This document shows, in pieces, positions 19,992 to 28,421 of a stretch of DNA of 64,000 nt (the stretch's first letter is position 1; the number at the start of each line of letters is the position of its first letter). The DNA comes from Kallipyga gabonensis (GTDB taxonomy: Bacteria > Bacillota > Clostridia > Tissierellales > Peptoniphilaceae), in contig NZ_CXYV01000002.1 of NCBI RefSeq assembly GCF_001286805.1, positions 124,001-188,000 of the forward strand, written 5' to 3'. Below the pieces are notes generated by a model. The model had not been told where the DNA came from and searched no databases. It saw nothing but the letters and a program-made list of their open reading frames with translations. Both the position numbers and the translations under genes were made by a program.

Positions 19992-20744
19992 TCAACCAAA
20001 CCGGCCGGTAACATAGCGTTCTGTCTGTTCATGCTCAGGATTTTCGAAGAGGTCTACTGTAGGCCGACACTCAACGAGGTCCCCCAGGTAGAAGAAGGCG
20101 GTCTTATCCGATACCCGTGCAGCTTGCTGCATATTGTGGGTGACAATCACAATGGTAAATTGTTTTTTGAGATCAAAGAGGAGGTCCTCAATCTTGGTCG
20201 TAGAAATCGGATCCAAGGCGGAAGTCGGCTCATCAAGGAGGATAACCTCCGGTTGAACCGCCAGGCAGCGGGCGATACACACACGCTGTTGCTGGCCTCC
20301 GGACAGGGCCGTTGCGGATTTATTGAGTTTATCCTTGACTTCATCCCAGATGGCTGCCTGTTTCAGGGAAGTTTCTACAATTTCCTCCAGCTTTTCCTTA
20401 TCCCGGACTCCATGAGTGCGAGGGCCATAGGCGACGTTATCGAAGATCGTTTTGGGGAAAGGGTTGGGTTGCTGGAAAACCATACCCACCCGCCGGCGGA
20501 GGTCATAGACATCCACATCCTTGTAGATGTCCTTGCCGTCCAGGGTCATGGTCCCTCCGATCCGGAAGCCCCGGACCAGGTCGTTCATCCGGTTGATGGA
20601 CTTGAGGACGGTGGACTTCCCGCAGCCTGAAGGGCCGATGAAGGCGGTGATTTCCTTCTCTTCAATGTCCATGGAAACTCCCTTGATGGCTTCAAAATCA
20701 CCGTACCAGCAATGGAAGTCTTCTAGTTTCAGTTTAATCGTCAT
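19992..20744 (-). CDS. pstB: phosphate ABC transporter ATP-binding protein
   Basis: The ATPase of the high-affinity phosphate importer PstSCAB. From ATG 20744 it has 250 residues: Walker [10 protein letters not shown] at 37-45, Q-loop FQQPNPFP, signature LSGGQQQR near 145 and Walker [13 protein letters not shown]. The start is chosen inside the pstA end (11-base overlap) because the longer frame to 20813 duplicates pstA coding sequence. It is coupled to pstA and followed by phoU. Confidence 0.97.
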   Translation of the reverse strand: MTIKLKLEDFHCWYGDFEAIKGVSMDIEEKEITAFIGPSGCGKSTVLKSINRMNDLVRGFRIGGTMTLDGKDIYKDVDVYDLRRRVGMVFQQPNPFPKTIFDNVAYGPRTHGVRDKEKLEEIVETSLKQAAIWDEVKDKLNKSATALSGGQQQRVCIARCLAVQPEVILLDEPTSALDPISTTKIEDLLFDLKKQFTIVIVTHNMQQAARVSDKTAFFYLGDLVECRPTVDLFENPEHEQTERYVTGRFG

Positions 20745-21636
20745 TACCCGTCTCCTTCTTGCTGTAAAAATTCTGAATAAAGGTGGATAGACCATTGATG
20801 GCCAGGACCACAAGTAAAAGAATCACGGCGGTGGCATAGGCCTGGTCTTTATGAATCCCCTCGGTTTGGAGGAGGTACATATGGATGGCCAGGGTTCGTC
20901 CATTCATCATGGGACTGGCGTACTGGGACATGGACCCGGCAGTATAGATCAGGGCTGCTGTTTCTCCGACAATACGTCCGATGGTCAAAATAACCCCGGA
21001 GAAAATCCCCATGGCGGCTGCCGGAAGAACAACCTGAAAAGTCGTCCGCAGCTTGGTTGCACCAAGGCCGTAAGAAGCCTCACGCAGGCTCATGGGAACG
21101 GCCATGAGGGCTTCTTCGGTAGACCGGATGACCAGAGGAAGGGTCATAAACCACATGGTGAGGGATCCGGAGATAATGGCATTGCCCCAACCGATAGAGT
21201 TGACGAAGAAAATCATACCGAAGAGACCGAAAATAATGGAGGGAATACCCTGGAGGGTCTCTGTCATTAATCGGGAGATGGCGACAAATTTGGAACCCGG
21301 TTTCGCGTATTCCACGGTATAAATCGCCGTTGCTACACCGACAGGGATGGTCAGGATTAAGGTCATGAAAATCAGGAGAAGGGTGTTCCAAATGGAAGGC
21401 ATCATGGACTGGTTTTCTGTCGTCCAGTTTAAGGAGAAAAGCTCTCCCCTTAAGTGGGGGATGCCTTTGACCAAAACTTGAATAATCACTAAAAGAAGCA
21501 TGCCGATGGAAATAAAGATGCCCAGTCCAATCAGGAACTTGGTAATGTTGGCCCCGATCTTATTCCAGGCAGGGCCCCCCTTCTTCTGGCCGGCATTGAC
21601 GAAAGAGTTTGTCTTTTGTTCTTTCTGATCTTCCAT
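20734..21636 (-). CDS. pstA: phosphate ABC transporter permease PstA
   Basis: Inner-membrane permease of the Pst system, 300 residues with about six membrane segments. The EAA-type coupling loop [21 protein letters not shown] lies near 185-200. Its start shares one base with the pstC stop (TAATG) and its end overlaps pstB. PstA and PstC are paralogues; this one is assigned PstA because it directly precedes pstB and carries the longer N-terminal tail typical of PstA. Confidence 0.94.
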   Translation of the reverse strand: MEDQKEQKTNSFVNAGQKKGGPAWNKIGANITKFLIGLGIFISIGMLLLVIIQVLVKGIPHLRGELFSLNWTTENQSMMPSIWNTLLLIFMTLILTIPVGVATAIYTVEYAKPGSKFVAISRLMTETLQGIPSIIFGLFGMIFFVNSIGWGNAIISGSLTMWFMTLPLVIRSTEEALMAVPMSLREASYGLGATKLRTTFQVVLPAAAMGIFSGVILTIGRIVGETAALIYTAGSMSQYASPMMNGRTLAIHMYLLQTEGIHKDQAYATAVILLLVVLAINGLSTFIQNFYSKKETGNDD

Positions 21637-22511
21637 TATTTATCCTCCTTTCCCTTCCCATTTCTTTTGGTGAGGTTGAAAGCAAGGTTGATGAGAAGGA
21701 TAAAGACGAAAAGGACGGCACCGGTAGCAATCAAAGCTTCACGGTGGAGCCCCCCGGCATAGGCCATCTCGGTAGTAATGTTGGTGGTTAGTGTTCGGCC
21801 CATTCCCCACAGATTCTTGGGAAACATGGGTGCATTGCCGATGACCATCGTCACCGCCATGGTTTCACCGATGGCCCGACCGATGCCCATAATGACCGAG
21901 GAGAGGACACCGGAGGAGGCGGCAGGAAGGACAACCGTAAAGATGGCTCTTTCCTTCGTTGCCCCAAGTCCGATGGCTCCTTCATAGAAATGATGAGGTA
22001 CGGCAGCTATTGCCGACTGAGATAACGAAATGACGGTAGGAAGGATCATGATGCCCAAAAGAATCATGGCCGCACCAATCGAGAGGCCGTAGCCCCCCGC
22101 CAGCTTGCGGATGAGCGGAACCACTTCCTCTAAAGCCCAAAGACCGTAAACAACAGAAGGAATGCCGGCCAGGAGGTTAATCCCTGCTTGGAAGTAATGC
22201 TTGATCCCCTTGGGGCAGTAAAACACCATAAAAATGGCGGCGAGAATTCCAATGGGAACGCCCAGAATTGTCGCCCCAATTGTGACATAGATCGATCCGG
22301 CGATCATGGGCAGAATTCCAAAAATGCCATCCGACGGCTTCCAAAGGTCACCCAGGACGAAGTCCGACATCCCGATTTTAGCGATCGTCGGAATGGCTGT
22401 GGAGAAAACAAAGAAACAAATCAGGCCAACCGCAATGATTGATACGGCCGTGGCCGCAATAAAGACCACATTCATGACTTTATCTTTTGTGGTGACATTT
22501 TCGCTGGTCAT
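21636..22511 (-). CDS. pstC: phosphate ABC transporter permease PstC
   Basis: The second permease of the Pst system, 291 residues and about six membrane segments, with the coupling loop EGAIGLGATKERAIFTVVLPA near 188-205. ATG 22511 is chosen because AAAGGAGG lies four bases upstream; the open frame to 22538 has no ribosome site. A hairpin with a T-run (22541-22597) sits between pstS and pstC, so less PstC than PstS would be made. Confidence 0.94.
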   Translation of the reverse strand: MTSENVTTKDKVMNVVFIAATAVSIIAVGLICFFVFSTAIPTIAKIGMSDFVLGDLWKPSDGIFGILPMIAGSIYVTIGATILGVPIGILAAIFMVFYCPKGIKHYFQAGINLLAGIPSVVYGLWALEEVVPLIRKLAGGYGLSIGAAMILLGIMILPTVISLSQSAIAAVPHHFYEGAIGLGATKERAIFTVVLPAASSGVLSSVIMGIGRAIGETMAVTMVIGNAPMFPKNLWGMGRTLTTNITTEMAYAGGLHREALIATGAVLFVFILLINLAFNLTKRNGKGKEDK

Positions 22512-22540
22512 GAATCCTCCTTTCGGTCTGTATTTCATAC

Positions 22541-22597
22541 GAAAAAAAGAGAAGCTCAGGGCCCGAACTTACGGGTCAACCCCAAGCTTCCCTTTCA
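22541..22597 (-). terminator. attenuating terminator between pstS and pstC
   Basis: On the minus strand GAAGCT...AGCTTC with inner GACCCG / CGGGCC pairing, then TC and seven T. It lies ten bases past the pstS stop and before the pstC ribosome site. Such hairpins usually give more binding protein than permease. Confidence 0.7.
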
Positions 22598-22606
22598 GAT
22601 CGCGTC

Positions 22607-23566
22607 TTATTTTCCTAATTTTGCCCAATCCGTGATTTCGCCGGTGTAGATCTGGCGAACCTGGTCAAGGGTCAAATTCTCGCAAGCATTGTCAGGAGCG
22701 ACAATAACGGCGATACCATCGATGGCAATGACGGTGGCTTCAACGCCGGCTTTGGTTTCTTCGTCCTTGATCTCACGAGAGGCCATGCCGATATTGGCAT
22801 TTCCGTCGATGACGGCCTGGATTCCGGCACCGGAACCGTTAGAAGTAAAGTCGAAGGTGACACCGGGTTGAACCTTCTTATAGGCTTCCATGAGCTTTTC
22901 CATGTAAGGAGTCACAGAGGTTGAGCCCTGGATCCGGATTTCACCCTTGAGATCTTTGGCCTTTTCATAGGCAGCGGCTGAAGAATCAGCGGCAATTACA
23001 CCGGATTCTCCGGCAAGAGCCTGTCCCTCTTTGGACATGATGTACTTCATGAAGTCGGCAACAACTTCGTTGTCCTTTTCTTCAGCCTTGTAGGCAATGT
23101 TGAAGGGACGCTTGAGAGCATAAGAGTCGTTGATGACATTCTCTTCGGTCGCTTCAACATCATTGATCTTCAAAGCCTTAACGGTGTCATTCAAAGAGCC
23201 CAGGGAGATGTAACCTACAGACTTTGCATCAGAAGCAACGTAGGTGATGACCTGGTCGGTTCCATTTTGGATGGCGGCATCGGGTTTGGTCATGTCGCCT
23301 TTGTCGGTCTTTACGCCGGTGATTTCAACGAAAGCACCGCGAGTACCGGATCCTTCTTCACGAGAGACAACGTTGATGGTTCCTTCTAAAGCCGTACCTT
23401 CTTTCGGTGTTTCGGAGGAAGATTCAGCAGCAGAGCTTTCCATCGAACTTGTCGGAGCTTGGGAAGAGGATTCTTTGGACCCGTCATCTTTGTTGCCGCA
23501 GGCGGCCAGGGTAACGACCATGGCGAGGGCAAGGAGGAGACTTAGAACTTTCTTTACATTCTTCAT
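22607..23566 (-). CDS. pstS: phosphate-binding lipoprotein PstS
   Basis: Captures phosphate outside the cell for PstCAB. From ATG 23566 it has 319 residues: a lipoprotein signal with lipobox LAAC (Cys23), a Ser-rich linker to about 58, then two periplasmic-binding-like halves. The phosphate motif REEGSGTR lies near 69-76 and a second loop GSTSV near 225. The family name rests on these and on the following pstCAB. The upstream open frame to 23665 lacks a ribosome site; AAAGGAAA precedes 23566. Confidence 0.95.
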   Translation of the reverse strand: MKNVKKVLSLLLALAMVVTLAACGNKDDGSKESSSQAPTSSMESSAAESSSETPKEGTALEGTINVVSREEGSGTRGAFVEITGVKTDKGDMTKPDAAIQNGTDQVITYVASDAKSVGYISLGSLNDTVKALKINDVEATEENVINDSYALKRPFNIAYKAEEKDNEVVADFMKYIMSKEGQALAGESGVIAADSSAAAYEKAKDLKGEIRIQGSTSVTPYMEKLMEAYKKVQPGVTFDFTSNGSGAGIQAVIDGNANIGMASREIKDEETKAGVEATVIAIDGIAVIVAPDNACENLTLDQVRQIYTGEITDWAKLGK

Positions 23567-23647
23567 GGATGATTTCCTTTCTTGATGTGCAATGTTTGCT
23601 CTCAATCTTTGAGATGTTAACTTCAATCTTTCGCTCATAACACGTTT

Positions 23648-23702
23648 AGCATAGAGGTTCCCCATTAAATCAAAGTGACCTTTTCTGTTAAATCCCTGTA
23701 AA
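23648..23702 (-). promoter_or_regulatory. pst promoter with Pho-box-like repeats
   Basis: On the minus strand TTTACA (23697-23702), TTAACA (23686-23691) and the weaker GGTCAC (23675-23680) are spaced exactly 11 bp apart, as in Firmicutes PhoP boxes (TTAACA-like hexamers with 5-bp gaps). A -10-like TATGCT follows at 23648-23653, with no good -35, as expected for an activator-dependent promoter. Confidence 0.5.
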
Positions 23703-23732
23703 GAAATGCGGAAAATCCTTTGCCTATAAAAG

Positions 23733-23765
23733 AAAAAATCCCCCTGCCTTTTCAGGCAGGGGGAT
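23733..23765 (-). terminator. intrinsic terminator of the ApbE-like gene
   Basis: A perfect 12-bp stem ATCCCCCTGCCT / AGGCAGGGGGAT (23738-23749 with 23754-23765) followed on the minus strand by TTTTTTC, 80 bases past the gene's stop. Confidence 0.92.
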
Positions 23766-23844
23766 CGGAATGGTTAGTTCGGGATTACCCTAATGGGCCG
23801 GTTGCAATGTCACCAGGCTCCGGGCATTCGGATGAAGACCTATT

Positions 23845-25137
23845 CTAGTTGCGGACCTCCAAGGCACCGGACAGGTTGTCGGTTGAAGTTACTCGGTTGT
23901 TGAAGTCCACCCAGATGACACCCAGGTCGATTCCTTCTTTTTTATAATTCTCTAAAACCTGAGTCGCCTCTTCCCGGTTGCAAAGGAAGAAAGTCGTGGA
24001 AAGAAAATCAGCCAAGCCACTATCCCCGGTCACCACGGAAACAGAGGGGTAGAGGGTGCCCGGATAAAGGGTCTTGGGGTCGATGATATGGTTATAGCGT
24101 TTCCCATCCACGATAAAAAACCGCTGGTAGTCTCCGGAGGTGACCATGGAACTGCCCGCCTCCATCTTCATCGCTGCCAGGGCCTGGTCTCGATCGTTCG
24201 TCTTGGGATCTTCCACGCCCACTTTCCACGGCCTTCCCTGAGGGTGATTGCCGAAAAGGCGGACATTTCCGCCGGCGGAGAGAAGTCCATTCTTCAACCC
24301 CATGGCTTCCAGTCCCTTAGCCACCTTTTCTGTGGCATAGCCTTTAGCGACGGCCCCTAAATCCAGGGCCATCTTGGGATCATCGAAGGCCACGGTCCGG
24401 GCTTTTTTATCCAGACGAAGTTTCGACGGGTCGGTATGGCGGTGGGCCTCCTCCAGGGCTGCCAGATCGGGAAGCCGGGCTTCTTTGTCGGAAGCTGATC
24501 CATGGCTCTCAATGGTCTCGGACTGATCCTGACCCCCGCTCGCAGAACCTGTTCCTTCATGGACCCCGGCTGCCTCCCGGGCCTCATGCCAGAGGGAGAG
24601 GACCGGACCCAGAGCGATGTTGACCTTGCCCAGGCTAGCCTCATAGTGATCCAAAGAAAACGCCAAAACATCAAAAAGATCGGGATCCACCTCCACCGGG
24701 CCCTTCCCGGCCAGGCGGTTGACCGTCATGACCGAAGTCAGCCCCTCATATTCGTGGTAGTTGTCATAGAGCTTATGGAGGCGGAGAAATTCATCATGGG
24801 TGTAGGTAAGATATTTCTGAAAGGTCTCCTCATCCGGTGCAAAATAAGTCAGGGTCACCACCGTATCGAAAGTATCGAAGAAGGTTCCCTGACCCTGGTA
24901 AATCTTCTTTCCCTCCGCATCCTCGACATATTCCCCCTGGCTGAGGGGCTTGGCCGCCATCTCCTCCGGCGTGATCTCTCGGATTGAAGAAGTTTCCTGA
25001 GATCCACGGGATTCTTGGGTGGCAGCCTGAGCCGGTGCCTCCCCCGACGACGAGGGCAAGGCAGGCACATTTCCCCGACAAGCGGACAGAGCCATGAGCC
25101 CCGCTATCAGAAGGGCAAATCTTCTTTTTTTATTCAA
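23845..25137 (-). CDS. ApbE-family FAD:protein FMN transferase lipoprotein
   Basis: Members attach FMN to Thr residues of secreted or membrane flavoproteins. The 430-residue protein starts with TTG at 25137, five bases after AAAGGAGG; the longer frame to 25254 runs into a repeat array. A lipobox LSAC (Cys20) and a linker rich in Ser, Ala and Glu follow. The ApbE core shows GTFFDTFDTVVTL near 100, LDLGAVAKGYATEKV near 258 and the C-terminal HIIDPKTLYPG near 360. A polar insert of about 45 residues (Gly/Ser/Glu-rich, near 195-240) is unusual. No obvious FMN-accepting Rnf or Nqr subunit is encoded nearby. Confidence 0.88.
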   Translation of the reverse strand: MNKKRRFALLIAGLMALSACRGNVPALPSSSGEAPAQAATQESRGSQETSSIREITPEEMAAKPLSQGEYVEDAEGKKIYQGQGTFFDTFDTVVTLTYFAPDEETFQKYLTYTHDEFLRLHKLYDNYHEYEGLTSVMTVNRLAGKGPVEVDPDLFDVLAFSLDHYEASLGKVNIALGPVLSLWHEAREAAGVHEGTGSASGGQDQSETIESHGSASDKEARLPDLAALEEAHRHTDPSKLRLDKKARTVAFDDPKMALDLGAVAKGYATEKVAKGLEAMGLKNGLLSAGGNVRLFGNHPQGRPWKVGVEDPKTNDRDQALAAMKMEAGSSMVTSGDYQRFFIVDGKRYNHIIDPKTLYPGTLYPSVSVVTGDSGLADFLSTTFFLCNREEATQVLENYKKEGIDLGVIWVDFNNRVTSTDNLSGALEVRN

Positions 25138-25228
25138 ACGATCCTCCTTTGGAGTTACTTGTGTTGTGGGGTGGCGGAGGCCCACTGATGGCGGTCCTAC
25201 TGGTGGTAGCCCACTGGTGGTGGCCAGC

Positions 25229-25569
25229 CCCCCTAGTTTGGGATTTTTGGGCAACTAGGGGGAATGCCGACTCCCCCTAGTTTGGGGTTTTTGGACGACT
25301 AGGCGGAATACTAACTCCCCCTAGTTTGGATTTTTTGGACGACTAGGGGGAATGCTGACTCCCCTAGTTTGGGGTTTTTGGATGACTAGGGGGAATACTG
25401 ACTCCCCCTAATTTGGGGTTTTTGGACGACTAGGGGGAATACTGACTCCCCCTAGTTTGGGGTTTTTGGACAACTAGGGGGAATACTGACTCCCCCTAGT
25501 TTAGGGTTTTTGGACGACTAGGGGAAATACTAACTCCCCCTAGTTTGGGATTTTCGGGGAACTAGGGGG
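25229..25569. repeat. array of eight 44-bp hairpin repeats
   Basis: Eight units start at 25229, 25273, 25317, 25360, 25404, 25448, 25492 and 25536, a 43-44 bp period. Each reads CCCCCTAGTTTGGGGTTTTTGG then ACGACTAGGGGG then AATACTGACT. CCCCCTAGT and ACTAGGGGG pair, so every unit can fold as a hairpin with a T-rich loop. Units differ by only a few bases, indicating recent tandem amplification. The array lies between the ApbE-like gene and tRNA-Val, where no gene is seen. Unit ends resemble the hairpin at 37433-37476. Confidence 0.9.
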
Positions 25570-25686
25570 CCGCAGGGCTCATGGCACCAGGGTCTGAGAT
25601 CCAACTGACCACCACAGACCGCCTCCTCATCAAAAAACTTGCAAATCCCTTTTCCGTTTAGTATACTATTGGAAGTTCATCTCTGT

Positions 25687-25760
25687 GGACCATTAGCTCA
25701 GTTGGTTAGAGCGCCACGTTGACATCGTGGAGGTCGCTGGTTCGACTCCAGTGTGGTCCA
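25687..25760 (+). tRNA. tRNA-Val (anticodon GAC)
   Basis: A full 74-base cloverleaf: acceptor GGACCAT/GTGGTCC (one G-T pair), D-arm GCTC/GAGC, anticodon stem CCACG/CGTGG with loop TTGACAT (anticodon GAC, Val), variable loop AGGTC, T-arm GCTGG/CCAGT with loop TTCGACT, and discriminator A. CCA is not encoded. A strong terminator (25770-25798) follows. Confidence 0.95.
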
Positions 25761-25769
25761 CTCACCAGG

Positions 25770-25798
25770 CCGGAAGGAAGTCCTTCCGGTCTTTTTTT
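25770..25798 (+). terminator. intrinsic terminator after tRNA-Val
   Basis: Nine-base-pair stem CCGGAAGGA / TCCTTCCGG with a two-base gap, followed by TC and seven T, ten bases past the tRNA. Confidence 0.9.
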
Positions 25799-25918
25799 AT
25801 ACAAAAGGGGCGACCGCCAAATCTGTCCGAGCCATACCGGACCAGCTTCCAAGCCGCCACCTGGGTCGGCCCGGGCCGGGCAGCCGCCGAAACTGCTGCC
25901 GGCAGCCCTTCGACAGCC

Positions 25919-26536
25919 CTAGTCCAGCTCCCGCCGGTCCTCCATGGCTTTGGAAAGGGTGAGCTCATCGTAGTATTCCAGGGATCCGCCAACCGGGATG
26001 CCAGAGGCGATCCGGGTAACCCGGATGTCCTCCTGCTTGAGGAGGTCGGCCAGGAAGAGCATGGTGGTCTCCCCTTCAACGGTGGGAGAAATGGCCAGGA
26101 TCACTTCCTTGATGGGCTGACCATCTTCCTTGGCTTGGCGGATTCTTTCCAGGAGATCTTCGACCCCGATCTGACCCGGGCCTAGATCGTCCATGGGAGA
26201 AAGAAGAGCACGGAGGACGTGGTAGAGACCAAAGTAGTTTCCGCCCCGCTCGATGGCCATGAGGTTTTGAACATCCTCCACCACGCAGATCAGATCCCTC
26301 CGACGCTTAGGGGAAGAACAGATGGGGCAGATCTCCCCTTCGGTAATATTTCCGCAAATTTTGCAGGGGTGGACCTTGTCCTTGACATCAAGGATGGCCC
26401 GGGCGAAGGCCTCCAGAACCTGGGGATCCTGGTTGACCAGGTGGAGGGCCAGACGCTGGGCGGTTTTCTTGCCAATGGTGGGAAGCTTGCGGAACTCCTC
26501 CATGAGCCGGTCCAGGGATTCAGGAAAGACTTCCAT
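25919..26536 (-). CDS. recR: recombination protein RecR
   Basis: A 205-residue DNA-binding ring protein that works with RecF/RecO to load RecA at gaps. It has the helix-hairpin-helix LPTIGKKTAQRLALHL at 18-33, a zinc site C58, C61, C70, C73, and a Toprim domain with VVEDVQN near 85. It starts within the ybaB stop (TAATG), so translation is coupled. In many Firmicutes the order is dnaX-ybaB-recR; here dnaX lies 5 kb upstream, separated by the folate operon. Confidence 0.96.
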   Translation of the reverse strand: MEVFPESLDRLMEEFRKLPTIGKKTAQRLALHLVNQDPQVLEAFARAILDVKDKVHPCKICGNITEGEICPICSSPKRRRDLICVVEDVQNLMAIERGGNYFGLYHVLRALLSPMDDLGPGQIGVEDLLERIRQAKEDGQPIKEVILAISPTVEGETTMLFLADLLKQEDIRVTRIASGIPVGGSLEYYDELTLSKAMEDRRELD

Positions 26537-26871
26537 TATAGACCCGGAATATTGAGGCCACCGGTGATCCGGCCCATTTCGGATTCGTTAAGGTCTTCCA
26601 CCTGCTTGAGGCAGTCATTGACCGCCACCAGAACCATGTCCTGGACCATGTCTACATCTTCGGGATCCAAAATTTCCGGGTCAATGGTGAGGGAAAGAAG
26701 CTCCCGCTTCCCGTTCATGGAGCAGGTCACCACGCCACCGCCTGCAGAAGCCTCAATGACCGTCTCATTGACCTTCTCCTGGGTCTCTTCCATCTGCTTC
26801 TGGATCTGCTGCATCTTCTTCATCACGTTGCCCATGTTGGGGCTACCGAAATTTCCACGTCTTCTCGCCAT
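26536..26871 (-). CDS. YbaB/EbfC nucleoid-associated protein
   Basis: A 111-residue dimeric DNA-binding protein of the YbaB/EbfC family. It shows a long N-terminal helix (MKKMQQIQKQMEETQEK), the central VIEASAGGGVVTC strand region and the conserved DPEILDPEDVDMVQDM helix. AAGGAGATAG precedes the start. The stop overlaps the recR start by one base. The Gly/Arg-rich N-terminus (MARRRGNFG) is slightly longer than usual. Confidence 0.95.
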   Translation of the reverse strand: MARRRGNFGSPNMGNVMKKMQQIQKQMEETQEKVNETVIEASAGGGVVTCSMNGKRELLSLTIDPEILDPEDVDMVQDMVLVAVNDCLKQVEDLNESEMGRITGGLNIPGL

Positions 26872-27058
26872 TCCTATCTCCTTCTATTCCATTTATTAGC
26901 AGTCCCTTGCCCGAAATGACAAGGTCCTCTTCCCGACCCCCGCCGGGGCCGTCTGAAAGTCGACATTTTCTTTCCCATTATATATGAAAATACGTTGAAA
27001 ATACCAACCGGACCCAATTCCTCAGCAATAGATCGGTTCTTTTCTTTATTCAATTCTT

Positions 27059-27086
27059 TTGTGCTTTCCCCCGGGAAGGGTATAAT
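27059..27086 (+). promoter_or_regulatory. promoter of the folate operon
   Basis: TTGTGC (27059-27064), a 16-base spacer and a perfect TATAAT (27081-27086). Transcription would begin near 27093, just before the riboswitch aptamer. Confidence 0.75.
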
Positions 27087-27101
27087 AAACGTAAATATCT
27101 T

Positions 27102-27230
27102 GCAAAATGGCAGGATGCGTAGTGTTCTCGGAATCGGGATTTGTTTCGGGAAACGAATGGGCTTTGAGCCTGCGGTATCCTTCCATTATCCCGTTGCTGG
27201 AGGAAGCGGGACTCGGGTCCCGTTTTTTTT
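27102..27230 (+). promoter_or_regulatory. tetrahydrofolate (THF) riboswitch with terminator, upstream of folE
   Basis: The leader matches the THF riboswitch (folT motif) architecture. P1 is GCAA/TTGC (27102-27105, 27194-27197). P2 is GGATGC (27113-27118) with GC-GGT-ATCC (27172-27180), including the conserved GGT bulge. P3 is TTCTC/GGGAA, its loop carries GGGAT, and the ACGAA segment (27152-27156) and a GGCT-ttg-AGCC P4 hairpin follow. The loop CGGGAT can pair with ATCCCG (27188-27193), the known long-range contact. A terminator AAGCGGGAC-tcgg-GTCCCG-T8 (27204-27230) follows. CCCGTTGCT can alternatively pair with AGCGGG as an antiterminator, so folate binding should switch the operon off. Confidence 0.87.
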
Positions 27231-27306
27231 GATTGTTCTTGCCTGCGGAAGACTAGGGATGGTCTCCAAAATTCGCCGCATGCTGGCAAAAAAAGGAGCA
27301 CAAACG

Positions 27307-27864
27307 ATGAACCAAGAAAAAATTCAATCGGCTGTCCGTCTCTTCCTGGAAGGCATTGGAGAGGACCCCGACCGAGAGGGTCTCCAGGGAACGCCGGACC
27401 GGGTAGCAAGGGCCTGCCTGGAAATCTTTGGAGGAAGCGATGAAGCCGTTCGCCAGGCTTTATCCGTACAATTTGAAAGCCAATCGGAAGGTCTGGTCGT
27501 GGAAAAGGACATTCCCTTCTTTTCCATGTGTGAACACCACCTCCTTCCCTTCTATGGAAAGGCTCACATTGCCTACCTCCCCCAGGGGAAGGTGGCCGGC
27601 CTATCTAAGCTGGCCCGTACCGTGGAAGCCTATGCTCGCCGACCCCAGATCCAGGAGAAGCTGACCCAGGAAATTGCCGAAGCCATCATGGACCGGCTTC
27701 AGGCAAAAGGAGTCCTGGTCGTCTTGGAGGCTGAGCATATGTGCATGACTATGCGGGGCGTAGCCAAGCCCGGAGCGGTGACCGAAACCTATGTCTGCCT
27801 GGGGGCCATCGAAGAGGGTAGCCCTCTGGTGGACCGGGTTCTGGCCATGATCCATGGCCGGTAA
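27307..27864 (+). CDS. folE: GTP cyclohydrolase I
   Basis: Converts GTP to 7,8-dihydroneopterin triphosphate, the first step of folate synthesis. The 185-residue protein has the zinc ligands Cys75 and His78 in MCEHHLLPF and Cys146 in HMCMTMRG, and [23 protein letters not shown] near 98-120. ATG 27307 is used because AAGGAG lies ten bases upstream; the frame upstream runs through the riboswitch. It is the first gene of the folate operon and overlaps the HD gene by 11 bases. Confidence 0.97.
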   Translation: MNQEKIQSAVRLFLEGIGEDPDREGLQGTPDRVARACLEIFGGSDEAVRQALSVQFESQSEGLVVEKDIPFFSMCEHHLLPFYGKAHIAYLPQGKVAGLSKLARTVEAYARRPQIQEKLTQEIAEAIMDRLQAKGVLVVLEAEHMCMTMRGVAKPGAVTETYVCLGAIEEGSPLVDRVLAMIHGR

Positions 27865-28375
27865 CATGGTAGGGCCTGATCGATCCATGGACCGGGTCCA
27901 CCGGATCCTGGACCACCCCCTCTTCCTTCGAGAGCTTGCTGCTATCGAGGAGTCCGAGCACGACCGGATCTACTGTGGCCATAATTTGACCCACCTCCTG
28001 GATGTGGCCCGGATCGCCTGGATCCTCAACCTGGAGCAGGGTCTAGGTCTAGCCAAGGACCTGGTCTACGGGACGGCCCTCCTCCATGACCTGGGCCGGG
28101 CAAGAGAATACGACCAGGGGGTTTCCCACGACCGGGCATCTGTCCAACTCGCCCGGACCATCCTTCCTCAAGCAGGCTACACACCTGAGGAAATTCGGAT
28201 CATGGAAAGGGCCATCCTGGGCCACCGGGGCCATGGCCCGGGGCCGGAGGATGAAGGCCCCCTGGCCAGCCTCCTCTTCGAGGCGGATAAGAAATCCCGG
28301 GCCTGCTTTGCCTGTCCTGCTGCAGAAAGCTGCAAGTGGCCGGAGGACAAGAAAAACACCACCATTGATTTTTAG
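27854..28375 (+). CDS. HD-domain phosphohydrolase in the folate operon
   Basis: A 173-residue HD-superfamily metal-dependent hydrolase. The metal residues appear as His43/His47, HD at 78-79 in ALLHDLGRA, His124 in ILGHRGHG and Asp145 in FEADKKSR; a small Cys cluster (C151, C154, C160) follows. The start at 27854 overlaps folE by 11 bases; later ATGs at 27867 and 27887 are possible. Its place between folE and folP suggests a role in dihydroneopterin triphosphate dephosphorylation, a step whose enzyme is often missing, or in nucleotide removal. That role is inferred from position only. Confidence 0.85.
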   Translation: MAGNMVGPDRSMDRVHRILDHPLFLRELAAIEESEHDRIYCGHNLTHLLDVARIAWILNLEQGLGLAKDLVYGTALLHDLGRAREYDQGVSHDRASVQLARTILPQAGYTPEEIRIMERAILGHRGHGPGPEDEGPLASLLFEADKKSRACFACPAAESCKWPEDKKNTTIDF

Positions 28376-28421
28376 CCCCTTGGAAATCATGGGAGCAGAA
28401 ATATAAACAAAGGAGACTTTG

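Noticed and set aside
25229-25569. CRISPR array
   Set aside because: Whole 44-bp units repeat with little change, so there are no unique spacers, and no cas gene is nearby.
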